Shown piece by piece: positions 22,857 through 33,057 of a stretch of 64,000 bases of DNA. A program made the position numbers and the translations under genes. Origin of the DNA: Megaustenia siamemsis (taxonomy: Eukaryota; Mollusca; Gastropoda; Stylommatophora; Ariophantidae); the NCBI GenBank assembly GCA_032433765.1, contig JAVIAB010000101.1, forward strand, positions 66,816,640 to 66,880,639, given 5' to 3'. Every line of letters begins with the position of its first letter. Positions within the stretch are counted from its first letter, which is position 1. Below the pieces are notes generated by a model, which was given only the letters and a program-made list of their open reading frames with translations, was not told the origin of the DNA and ran no database searches.

Positions 22857-25290
22857 AATGGTGATCATCGTCGTGACGTTTGTGATAATGGTTATCATTA
22901 TGATGTGATGGTGATCATCGTGCTGATGGTGGTGATAATGGTGATCATCATGGTGATGGTGGTGATCATCGTGGTGATGGTGGTGATCATTGTGGTGATG
23001 GTGGTGATCATCGCGGTCATGGCCGTGGTAATAGTGATCATTGTGGTGATGGCGGTGTCAAATGTGATCATCGTGATGATTGTGGTGATGGTGGTAGTAA
23101 TGGTGATTATGATGGTGTTGATGGTGCCCATCGTGATGACGGTGGTTATAATTGTGATTTTGGCGGAGTTGATGGTGATCATCGTGGTGATGGTGGTGAT
23201 AATGGTGATTATGGTGATTATGGTTGTGTTGATGGTGATCATTGTGGTGATAATGGTAATTATGGTGGTGTTGATGGTGATCATTGTGATGATGGTGATA
23301 ATCATGATAATGGTGGCGATGATGGTGCTCATCGTGATGATAGTGGTTACAATGGTGATTATGGTGGTCTTGACGGTGATCATCGTGGTTATAATGGTGA
23401 TTATGGCAGTGTTGATAATGGTGATCATCGTGGTGATGATGGTAATCATCGTGATGATTGTGGTGATAATGGTGATAATAGTGGTGATGGTGGGAATCAT
23501 TGCGATAATGGTCGAGACAATGGTGATCATCGTGATGACGGTGGTGAAGATGGTGATCATCGTGGTGATGGTGGTGATAATGGAGATCATCGTGGTGATA
23601 CTGGTGATGATGGAGACAATGGTGATCATCGACGTGATGATTCTGATAACGGTGATCATAACGATGTTTGTGATAACCGTGATCATAGTGATTGTGGTGA
23701 TAACGGTTATCTTAGTGGTGGTGGTGATGATGTTGATCATCGTTTTGGTGGTGGTAATGGTGATCATCGTGGTGATGGTGATAATGGTGATCATCGTGGT
23801 GTTAGTGGTTATAATGGTGATCATCGTGCCGATAATGGTGATCAACGTTGGTGGTGTTCGTAATGGTGATCATCGTGGTGTTAGTGGTTATAATGGTGAT
23901 CATCGTGCCGATAATGGTGATCAACGTTGGTGGTGTTGGTAATGGTGATCATCGTGGTGGTGGTGGTGATAATGCTGATCACCATATGGTGGTGGTGATA
24001 ATGGTGATCATCGTGGTGTTAGTGGTTATAATGCTGATCATCGTGGTGATGGTTTTGATAATGGTGATAGTCCTAGTGGTGGTGGTGATAATTGTTATCA
24101 TCGTGCTTATAATGGTGATCATCGTGATGATGGTGATAATGATGATCATCGTGATGAAGGTGGTGTTGATGGTAATGGTGATGATGGTGGTGATAATGGT
24201 GATCATCGTGGTGATAATGGTGTTCATCGTGATGATGGTGGTGATAATGGTAATCATTGTGATGATGGTGATAGTGGTGATCATCAGTGTTATGATGGTG
24301 ATCATCGTGATTATTGTTGTTCTAATGGTATTTATCGTGCTGATTTTGATAATAATCGTGATCATCTTGTTGATAATGGTGATCATCGTGGTGATAATGA
24401 TGTTCATCGTGATGATTGTGGTGATAATGGTAATCATTGTGATGATGGTGATAGTGGTGATCATCGTGGTTATGATAGTGATCATCATTATTATGGTGGT
24501 GTTAATGGTGATCATCGTGGCGATTTTGGTGATAATGGTGATCGTCGTGTTGATGATGGTGGTAATGATGGTGATCATCGTGATGATGGTCGTGACAATT
24601 GTGATCATCGTGGTGATGATGGTGATCATCGTGATGTTGGTGGTGATGATGATGGTGATAATGGTTATCATCGTGATGATAGTCGTGACAATGGTGATCA
24701 TCGTGGTGATAATGGTGTTCATCGTGATGATGGTGGTGACAATGGTAATCATTGTGATGATGGTGATAGTGGTGATCATCATTGTTATGATGGTGATCAT
24801 CGTGATTATTGTGGTTCTAATGGTGTTTATCGTGGTGATTTTGATAATAATGGTGATCATTTTGTTGATAATTGTGATCATCGTGGTGATAATGGTGTTC
24901 ATCGTAATGATTGTGGTGATAATGGTAATTATTGCGATGATGGTGATAGTGGTGATTATCGTGGTTATGATAGTGTTCATGGTGATGATGGTGGTGATAA
25001 TGGTGATCATTGTAATGATGGTGATAGTAGTGATCATTATGGTTATGATGGTGAGCATTATGATTTTGGTGGTGCTAATGTTGATCATCGTGGCGATTTT
25101 GATGATAATGGTGATCGTCGTGTTGATGATGGTGATCATCGTGATGATGGTGGTAATGATGGTGATCATCGTCATGATGGTCGTGATAATGGTGATCATC
25201 GTGGTGATGATGGTGACCATCGTGATGATGGTGAGGATGATGATGGTGATAATGGTTATCATCGTGATGATGGTGGTGATAATGGTGATC
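22857..25290. repeat. GAT-rich degenerate array (2.4 kb) dense in TGATCA
   Basis: Triplet-phased units such as GATAATGGTGATCATCGTGG and GATGATGGTGGT repeat irregularly. In phase the plus strand reads DNGDHRGDGG; other frames give Val/Ile/Met-rich or, on the minus strand, Thr/Ile-rich runs. All are by-products of triplet phasing. A longer-range repeat of several hundred bp is visible: the blocks around 24190-24480 and 24690-24980 are near copies. The palindrome TGATCA recurs dozens of times. Confidence 0.93.
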
Positions 25291-25969
25291 AAAAGGAAAA
25301 AATACTGAAGTTAGCCAGTGGCTCTTACATCTTAGAATTTGATGTTGCGGTTGCACTGACCTTCATGTTTCAGGTTCTGTAGCGAAAGTTAGGACGTGTC
25401 AATCTCATAAGTACAGCCATACTAAGTTTTAATATAGTCACATTTAATCGTACGGAACAGTGTGATCTTCGTCTCCTCAGTCTTTTCGACAAATGTTTTG
25501 TACTGTGCAGATCTAAGGTAGAAGACTGGTGGGCTTGATAGCTGTAGACTGCCTACCTAGCCCTACCCCAGAAGAAGTGAAACAAATAAAATAAAATAAA
25601 AATGGGCAGATCATTTCAGAAAGAAAATAAATATGAAAAACAATTAGGGAATGGAGGTAAGAAGAAGAAACAGTTCATATTTCATTCACAGTAAACTTGT
25701 ACGATTTTAACTGTCTCTAAACTACATATTTCAAGGGAAACTAAAAACTAGCATTGGTGGACTCGGATAGTATGACCCTAAAACTAATTATTATAGTTAC
25801 CAATTATTTTTTATTTCGTTCCATACATTTTAACTCTTCAATTTATTGAATCACATATATAGATTTAAAAGTGGTGCTAAAATCATTGACAAACAAATTA
25901 CATCTGCTATATTTCTTGGACAAGATATAACAAAAAAGGTCAAAAGAATAAAACTTTCGTCGTTGGAAA
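25291..25969. other. no recognisable feature
   Basis: Unique AT-rich sequence, with no gene, tandem repeat or element match seen. Confidence 0.45.
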
Positions 25970-26165
25970 AAAAATCCCCCTGTAGTCGACCCAGCCACTA
26001 GCAGAAATGGGCACCATTGTAGTACTCTGGAAAGGTAAAGAATAACGCCTTGCATCGTGAGTTTCGATGCTTGAAGCGACACTATCCAGAAGTCTCCGAA
26101 CACTTCTAGATAGGCAGTCGAGCAGATATGGGTGAAAACTGGCGTGCTAAGACGCCGATTCAAGT
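25970..26165 (+). mobile_element. SINE-A body copy (head lost)
   Basis: Plus-strand sequence from about CCAGCCACTAGCAGAAATGG to CACTATCCAGAAGTCTCCGA matches the complement of 1-145, the SINE-A body. The tRNA-like head is missing, so the copy is 5'-truncated. Beyond about 26115 the sequence GGCGTGCTAAGACGCCGATT could belong to another tRNA-like element but is unassigned. Confidence 0.72.
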
Positions 26166-26342
26166 CTCGTACTTTAAATTAACCTTTAAGAATAAAACGT
26201 GTTTTGAATTGCAACATAGAGTCAGAAGATATCACGGTTTTGTCTCAGATGACTAGACTCATTAATGAAACGGACTTCGTAAGTATTATGTTGTAATAGA
26301 GTAATTGGCCTGAATATGTGCGTAAATAAATACAAACACATA

Positions 26343-27990
26343 TGCTTTCTTCTACTACCTTTCAACTTTCCGTGGAGTATAGGTCTTCAACAAATACGTT
26401 CCATCCCTGTCATATTGAGTTCATTCTCTTACGATCGCTCTATTCCCATCTGCTTCATATCTGCTGCCACCTCTCTTCTTCTTTGTATGTAATGACATGT
26501 TCTTGGTGTCCTTCCTACCCACCTCTCTTCTTCATTGTATGTAATGACATGTTCTTGGTGTCCTTCCTACCCACCTCTCTTCTTCTTTGTATGTAATGAC
26601 ATGTTCTTGGTGTCCTTCCAACCCACCTCTCTTCTTCTTTGTATGTAATGACATGTTCTTGGTGTCCTTCCTACCAACCTCTCTTCTTCTTTGTATGTAA
26701 TGACATTTTCTTGGTGTCCTTCCTACCCACCTCTCTTCTTCATTGTATGTAATGACATGTTCTTGGTGTCCTTCCTACCCACCTCTCTTCTTCTTTGTAT
26801 GTAATGACATGTTCTTGGTGTCCTTCCTACCCACCTCTTTTCTTCTTTGTATGTAATGACATGTTCTTGGTGTCCTTCCTACCCACCTCTCTTCTTCATT
26901 GTATGTAATGACATGTTCTTGGTGTCCTTCCTACCCACCTCTCTTCTTCTTTGTATGTAATGACATGTTCTTGGTGTCCTTCCTACCCACCTCTTTTCTT
27001 CTTTGTATGTAATGACATGTTCTTGGTGTCCTTCCTACCCACCTCTCTTCTTCATTGTATGTAATGACATGTTCTTGGTGTCCTTCCTACCCACCTCTCT
27101 TCTTCATTGTATGTAATGACATTTTCTTGGTGTCTTTCCTACACACCTCTCTTCCTCTTTGTATGTAATGACATTTTCTTGGTGTCCTTCCTACCCACCT
27201 CTCTTCTTCATTGTATGTAATGACATGTTCTTGGTGTCCTGCTACCCACCTCTCTTCCTCTTTGTATGTAATGACATTTTCTTGGTGTCCTTCCTACCCA
27301 CCTCTCTTCCTCTTTGTATGTAATGACATGTTCTTGGTGTCCTTCCTACCCACCTCTCTTCCTCTTTGTATGTAATGACATTTTCTTGGTGTCCTTCCTA
27401 CCCACCTCTCTTCTTCTTTGTATGTAATGACATGTTCTTGGTGTCCTGCTACACACCTCTCTTCTTCTTTGTATGTAATGACATTTTCTTGGTGTCCTTC
27501 CTACCCACCTCTCTTCTTCATTGTATGTAATGACATGTTCTTGGTGTCCTTCCTACCCACCTCTCTTCTTCATTGTATGTAATGACATTTTCTTGGTGTC
27601 CTTCCTACCCACCTCTCTTTTTCTTTGTATGTAATGACATGTTCTTGGTGTCCTTCCTACCCACCTCTCTTTTTCTTTGTATGTAATGACATTTTCTTGG
27701 TGTCCTTCCTACCCACCTCTCTTCTTCTTTGCATGTAATGACATTTTCTTGGTTCCTTCCTACGGGTTTCCAAAAAGGGACTGACATGTGATACTTTCAC
27801 TTGGCTTCCGCACTGTGAGTCCTTTCAGACGCCAATGTCGTTGCATATCTGTCCAATAGTGTTTGTCTTGTACATATCCTTAATTGTGTGCTATCAATTG
27901 TGTTTATGTAATTTCCATGGACATATTCTATACAAAACATCCATGATTGAAAAATGTATATCTTTATGAGTATTGTTTTCATTGCTCGCG
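26343..27990 (-). mobile_element. F2-like LINE C-terminal fragment containing a 52-bp minisatellite
   Basis: At the right end (27764-27990, minus strand) the sequence decodes to a degraded SITCQSLFGNP block, aligning with SITQQALFWNPQ of intact F2. At the left end (26343-26468) it decodes to the region after GRPRNSW, including an FVEDL-like block and the F2 3' end GAAAGGTAGTAGAAG. Between them lie about 25 copies of a 52-bp unit. The fragment is heavily decayed. Confidence 0.7.
26469..27764. repeat. 52-bp minisatellite (about 25 copies) within F2
   Basis: The monomer is TTCTTCTTTGTATGTAATGA then CATGTTCTTGGTGTCCTTCC then TACCCACCTCTC, 52 bp, with single-base variants (CATTTTC for CATGTTC, CATTG for CTTTG) distributed in blocks. 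F2 homology lies on both sides at the position expected for the GRPRNSWRRQ region, so the array appears to have expanded inside the LINE. Confidence 0.93.
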
Positions 27991-28177
27991 TTTCACAACT
28001 ATAAAATATGTTTCATTTAATATTGTAGTTTAATGTATTAATTTTATTGAAATGACGTATAACTAGTTGAATGGTTTTCTTATATTGTGTATGGGCTGAC
28101 GGTGATTTTTATATACGTGAGTTAATGAGGAATAAACTTGCATTGTTGTGACAACGTTACAGTAAATACGAGAAATT

Positions 28178-28505
28178 GGTTATTGGTTATTGGTTATGGA
28201 AGGCCTCGGTATCACTGCAAACGAATCAAAATCCATAATTGCTCAACCGCCCGTGCCATCGGAATCATCCAAATTAATATATCATCTCCTAAACAAAGAA
28301 AGGTAACTGTAGTCCCAATCGTAGCAGTCTCAGCACACGCCAAAAAACATAAGGCGAAACCGCGCAGAAAATGAACACAGCCAACTGTTCCCTGTCATAC
28401 GATATCATTCATCGTAAACAATTTGAATATCGAAACATGATCAAAACGTATGAGACACACAGCTCACGGTGTGCACAGAGCACTTAACTCAGTAGCTCCT
28501 GCAAC
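28178..28505 (-). mobile_element. C retroposon, 5'-truncated copy
   Basis: The minus-strand copy of family C keeps three units of its tail at the left edge (TTGGTTATTGGTTATTGGTT, complement of ATAACCA-type repeats). It is flanked by a perfect 13-bp target-site duplication AATACGAGAAATT at 28165-28177 and 28506-28518. It is 328 bp long. The frame on the plus strand across it is antisense and not meaningful. Confidence 0.87.
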
Positions 28506-28604
28506 AATACGAGAAATTATAACAAAGAATGACGTTTCATCTGTAGTGATAAGACTAAGCAAACTATACAAAAATGTTTTATTTTTGTGATAAAAAAATC
28601 GTGT

Positions 28605-28895
28605 AATACACGGGTCATTGTAATGAAAAGAATATTTACTCCACTAGATAAGTCGTGTATTAGGGTCAGAGTAAATAAAAAGAATATTTACTCCACTAGA
28701 TAGGTCATGTATTAGGGTCAAAGTAAAAAAGAAAGAATATTTACTCCACTAGATAGGACATGTATTAGGAACATAGTGAAAAAAAAATATTTACTTAACT
28801 ATATAGATATATATTAGGGTCAGAGTGAAAAAAAAGAATATTTTCTTCACCAGATAGGTCATGTATTAGGTAGGGTCTGAGCCAATAAGAGACAT
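28605..28895. repeat. degenerate tandem repeat, about 57-bp unit, 5 copies
   Basis: AAGAATATTTACTCCACTAG + ATAGGTCATGTATTAGGGTC + AGAGTAAAA recurs about five times with indels in the A-run. Confidence 0.85.
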
Positions 28896-29224
28896 TTATT
28901 TCAAAGTCCTCTGCCTTGTTAATGTGCTTCCCTGCACTGCTCTAATCGTCATGTCTGCTATTTCACTAATCTATTGTCTTATTATATAGAACATGAATCT
29001 ATTAGTACCTCCCACTAACACGGATTTTGTGCTAGGAAAAGAACAGTAATGTTAATCATAGCTCGACAAACTCGAGACAGTAGACACAGAAGAAAATTGT
29101 TTCAAGACATCATAAAGTCGGACAGCTAGAAACATATTATTCCGAAATTACTCGGATAATAACAACGCTCTGCAACGAAAATGCAACCATCATGTCAATA
29201 GCTAAAGATATATTATTTATTATT
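28896..29224. other. no recognisable feature
   Basis: Unique AT-rich sequence between the 57-bp repeat and the F7 fragment. Confidence 0.45.
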
Positions 29225-29760
29225 TTTGTGAATAAAAATAAGTTGATGAATTCAAGTATTTGGGCACAATGTTCACAGAAGAAGGAAAACTAGTCAGAGA
29301 AATTGACATGAGAATATTTTTATGCCAGCTAAACAACAAATGATAAATAGCATTTTCATACCAACTTTGTGCTATGAAAGTCAAACATGGATCATTTCTA
29401 AATCACATTTAAGAAAGATCAATACATGTGAGATGTGATGTTTGAGAAAAGTAACAAACAACACAAGAAGAGATAGAATACCAAATGAAACCATAATAAA
29501 CATGGTAGGAACAAAACCCTGCCAAGAATATATAGAACAACTTAAATGGTTGGGGCACCTGGTCAGAATGAATCCTCACCAATCACCATCAAGTACGTTC
29601 TTCTCGAGAATGGATGGAAAAAGACGAAGAGGAATACCCAGAAGAAGATGGATAGATGCAGTGACAGAGACATGTAACAACAAAGGAAAATCACTCATTC
29701 AGACAATTCGAGCAGCACAAGAACGACAAATGATATAAACCACGATACCTTTTAGGTATC
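29225..29760 (+). mobile_element. F7 LINE C-terminal fragment
   Basis: The plus strand decodes, with frame breaks, to a FKYLGTMFTEEGK block (the YLG region after RT), then a degraded LCYESQTWIIS, then from 29442 a run including IEQLKWLGHLVRMNP, KRRRGIPRRRWIDAVTE and TIRAAQERQMI. This is the usual C-terminal layout of endonuclease-RT LINEs. It is distinct from F2-F6. Dead copy. Confidence 0.78.
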
Positions 29761-29804
29761 AGTCAGGAGAGAAAAGAAGAAGATTTGTGTGAATTATATA
29801 TATA

Positions 29805-29890
29805 TATTTATCATCATCATCAAGTACCGGGCCTGCTGGCATAGGTGATCATGTCTCTCTCTCTCTCTCGCTCTATATATATATATATAT
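29805..29890 (-). mobile_element. F4 LINE 3' terminus plus (CT)n/(AT)n microsatellites
   Basis: ATCATCATCATCAAGTACCG followed by GGCCTGCTGGCATAGGTGATCATG is the last about 45 bp of F4 in antisense orientation. It runs into (TCTC)n and (TA)n tracts at 29853-29890. Confidence 0.75.
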
Positions 29891-30670
29891 AGAACTATCA
29901 TCAATAGCCAGCAAAATTGGGCTTGAGGTCAATCATGAAAAGACTAAAGTCATGAAAAGTTTAATTCCAACAAGTGACAAAATATACATGGAAAACAAAC
30001 CAGTAGAAGAGATCGATCACTTTATCTATCTTGGAAGTCACATTGATCGAGAAGGGGATACGAGCAAAGAAATTAGAATCAGACTGGCTAAAGCAGCAAT
30101 GTCTTTCAGAAGCCTTGAAAAGTTGTGGAAATCAAAACTCATTAGCACAAACACAAAACTTAGGCTATTCAAATCAAATGTACTATCAACCCTTACGTAT
30201 GCGTGTGAAAGCTGGAAAACAACAAGAGATATAGAAACAAAGTTGAACGCATTCGAAAATAAATGTCTAAGGAAAATACTTGGTATAGAATGGAACGAAT
30301 TCAAAACAAACGAGGAAATTAGAGAAATCGCCAATCAACCACTAATATCTTCAGTAATAAAGAAAAGACGATGGTCATACGTTGGACATGTGATGAGAAG
30401 AGATAATAATCGAATAGCAAAGCAAGCCCTCATATGGGAAACAACAGGTAAAAGAAAAGAGGAAGACCCAGGGAGACACTGAGAAGAACATTGATGAGAG
30501 AGGCAAGAGCAGCAGGAATCGGCTCCCTCAATGAGATAGAACTGCTTGCACAGAACAGAGACAGATGGCGAGATTTAATAAAATATCTTTAAAAGAAAAC
30601 TGCTAGAACAAAAATTCATATAGGAGAAGGTGTATCTTGGTCTACGCCCTATGGGCCGGTTACGGCTCGA
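29891..30670 (+). mobile_element. F6 LINE C-terminal fragment
   Basis: An open stretch at 29952-30482 (and upstream to 29891, SSIASKIGLEVNHEKTK) encodes the region after RT: IYLGSHIDREGDTSKEIRIR, STLTYACESWKTTRD, NKCLRKILGIEWNEF, RRWSYVGHVMRR and QALIWETTGKR. The frame then shifts, and the 3' part runs past 30590 into a likely 3' UTR (CTACGCCCTATGGGCCGGTT at about 30641-30660) that ends at (AT)n. This 5'-truncated copy is better preserved than most here. Confidence 0.83.
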
Positions 30671-30729
30671 AAGGTCAATAGATAGATATATATATATATA
30701 TATACATATATGTATGTATATATTATTCT

Positions 30730-30905
30730 GTCTTCTGTCCACAGTCCATACTATCAATTATGTTGTTGACTGTTTTCCATGCCAAGTTACTAAGCTATCT
30801 AGTATCTTCCCTTTGTGTCGTTCGCAACCTCTGTCTCCCTATATTTTGCCAGTTGTAACAAAGTTTTCCAATTTTTCTCTTCTCTTGATGTTCCCGAAAA
30901 ATGTT
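30730..30905 (-). mobile_element. F4 LINE fragment
   Basis: Minus-strand sequence matching 61225-61425: the segment around GTCCACAGTCCATACTATCA, TTGACTGTTTTCCATGCCAA and GATGTTCCCGAAAAATGTTG corresponds base for base, with scattered differences, to the C-terminal F4 region. It ends at (AT)n. Confidence 0.78.
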
Positions 30906-31639
30906 GATTATATATATATACACACAGACATAATTGTGATAATAATGATGAGAAAAGAAAACAAGCTAGCACTATGTCGTATTAAATGGCAGACGATTAT
31001 TATTAATGATGTTCATGATGTATATCAGATGTTAGTTAATAAAGAAACATTATGTGCACATTTAGTTTGCAGTTGTAATGGAAGCTGTACATGAAGTAAG
31101 TATTATGATCAAGATCTGCTATAGCGGACAATAAGGAATAATAACATGAGTTTTTAGTAACATAATATATTAGTTATGATTCATTAATTGTTTATTTTGT
31201 AACGATCAATTCCTGCTGTTTGACATTTCTGCAAGCCCCCACACCCTCAACCACTTTTAGCAGTCACGTTTCTATAACACGATTATTTAAATGGTGCCAC
31301 ATCTCCATACACGTTAAAGTAACCCTAAATGTTACTTTACTTCAATCATTCCATTATAAGTAATGTAGTATGTGTTTATGTATTCTGGCATATGTTATTT
31401 ATGTGCCAAACTTATGGAAAAATGGCTCAGGTCAATTATAGAATTACAGGACAGCGATTATCAAATGGGGTTTTACAAATTACAGGTCAGCGATTATCAA
31501 ATGGGGTTTTACAAATTACAGGATAAAGATTAAGGTAAAAGAACAGATACGAGATATCAATCGACGTCTTAGCATGCAGGTTTTTATCCATATGTGATCT
31601 GCCACCTATACATACGTGTTCTGAGACTCCTGTCTGTTT
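30906..31639. other. mostly featureless; short 36-bp tandem duplication
   Basis: No gene seen. At about 31440-31526 the segment ATTACAGGACAGCGATTATC + AAATGGGGTTTTACAA is repeated twice with a partial third copy. Confidence 0.6.
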
Positions 31640-31857
31640 TTGCCTTAAGCATAGTAACTCACCAGCGAGGGGTCATTCCTCACCTACCAAGAGTGTTACC
31701 TGGTGCCAATTTGTCCAGCGTCTGGCAATACCGCGGGGGTATTTCTTCCAACCAATAGTATAATTCACGAACTACTTCCAGCGGGAATCGAACACAAGAT
31801 GTCCGAATGACGATACCTAGTGGATGGTGTTTCAAACTAGTCTACCGAGGCCTCCAA
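31640..31857 (-). mobile_element. SINE-A copy at the edge of F3
   Basis: On the minus strand a tRNA-like head is visible, with A-box-like TAGACTAGTTTG and B-box GTTCGATTCCC (complement of 31783-31793). A body related to SINE-A follows (TTGGTTGGAAGAAATACCCC, then a GCCAGACGCTGG-like block). It is more diverged from the copy at 1-272 than the copy at 25970. Confidence 0.68.
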
Positions 31858-31998
31858 AATACAGGATGTGCTGGCGCACTATTCACTTTAAAACAGCTTG
31901 CAGAAAATCGACAGAAAACAATCAAAATGTGCTCATAGCTCTCATTGACCAAGAAAATGCATTTGGCAAAGTAAACATAGAACAATTATGGCGGATAA

Positions 31999-32203
31999 TA
32001 ACAACATACGGAGTGAACTAACAACATTCGGAGTGAACTAACAACATACGGAGTCAACGAACAACATACGGAGTGAACTAACAACATACGGAGTGAACTA
32101 ACAATATACGGAGTGAACTAACAACATACGGAGTGAACTAACAACATACGGAGTGAACTAACAATATACGGAGTGAACTAACAACATACGGAGTGAACTA
32201 ACA
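31999..32203. repeat. 20-bp minisatellite (10 copies) inside F3 RT coding sequence
   Basis: The unit ACAACATACGGAGTGAACTA is repeated ten times with few changes. The first unit is F3 codons for TTYGVN. The other F3 copy at 41655-41972 has this segment once (complement of CTCCGTATGTTGTTAGTATC), so the array is an expansion private to this copy. Confidence 0.94.
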
Positions 32204-32224
32204 ACTAACCGACCTGTTTAAAAG

Positions 32225-32500
32225 TCTGTCCGTGAGTGGTTAGTGTGCTCGCTCCTTTATCAAAAGGATCCAAGTTCGGCTCCAGAAGCGGTGGGATTTT
32301 TGTTCCCATCGACACTGCTCTTAGGTTCACGCAGCAACTAACAATGGGTACTACATATTTTTTTCTGGGAGGTAAAGGCGATCTGGCGTTTTACCGACAA
32401 AATTACTTACAAATGTTCGATGGTCATGGAAAAATGTGGTCACTACGTTATATTTCCCATACGCCTGGCAAGGCGTGAAAGGGGCCATTACTTTACTTTT
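32225..32500 (+). mobile_element. SINE-B copy inserted in F3
   Basis: The tRNA-like head has A-box-like GTGAGTGGTTAG and B-box-like AAGTTCGGCTCC. The body matches 53683-53968 along its length, with TTTCTGGGAGGTAAAGGCGA, then CTGGCGTTTTACCG, then GCCTGGCAAGGCGTG. It interrupts F3 between codons for KSL and VRTAAG. The exact ends, and therefore the target-site duplication, are not clear. Confidence 0.78.
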
Positions 32501-32732
32501 ACATAACACCGGGTGCACAGTCAGAACAGCAGCAGGCTGTACAGACCACTTCGAAGTTAGATCAGGCTTAAGACAGGGGTGCGTGTTATGGCCTCTGTTG
32601 TTCATTGCCTACATGAACTATATAAGGAAGTTACCCATCCATAGGAGACAGGAGATCAATGAGCTTCTATTTGCAGACAATCAGGCACTAAAGCACAGAA
32701 AAATATAAACGTACAGGATCATTTAGAAAACT

Positions 32733-33057
32733 CAACAGCACAGACACTCAATACAACATGAAAATCAACATCAAGAAAACGGATGATATGAATATCAAAA
32801 AAAGATAAACAGAACATCAACATAACAATGGACGACGGCAGACAACTAAAATTTTTTTATTTAAAAAAAAAAAAAAATTTTAGTTGTCTGCCGTCGTCCA
32901 TTGTTATGTTGATGTTCTGTTTATCTTTTTTTGATATTCATATTATCCGTTTTCTTGATGTTGGTTTTCATGTTGTATTGAGTGTCTGTGCTGTTGACAC
33001 TCAATACAACATGAAAATCAACATCAAGAAAACGGATGATATGAATATCAAAAAAAA
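32733..33057. repeat. 124-bp near-perfect palindrome plus a third partial copy at the F2 5' junction
   Basis: The left arm 32733-32856 is F3 sequence. The right arm 32873-32996 is its inverted copy with about two mismatches, separated by 16 bp of T/A. A third, direct-orientation piece of the same sequence follows at 32997-33057 and ends in a run of about 25 A before F2 begins. The arms end in the target-site duplication of the F2 insertion. Confidence 0.93.

Noticed and set aside
22707..25308. Long Val/Ile/Met-rich and Thr/Ile-rich frames of 315-486 residues on both strands
   Set aside because: They are produced by triplet-phased GAT repeats. Both strands are open over the same bases, and the unique leader sequence has no known motif.
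28138..28374. Recurrent frame YGRPRYHCKRI...STARA in C copies as a conserved protein
   Set aside because: It is antisense to the tail-defined direction of C, lacks a consistent start, has no known domain, and recurs only because the DNA is repeated.
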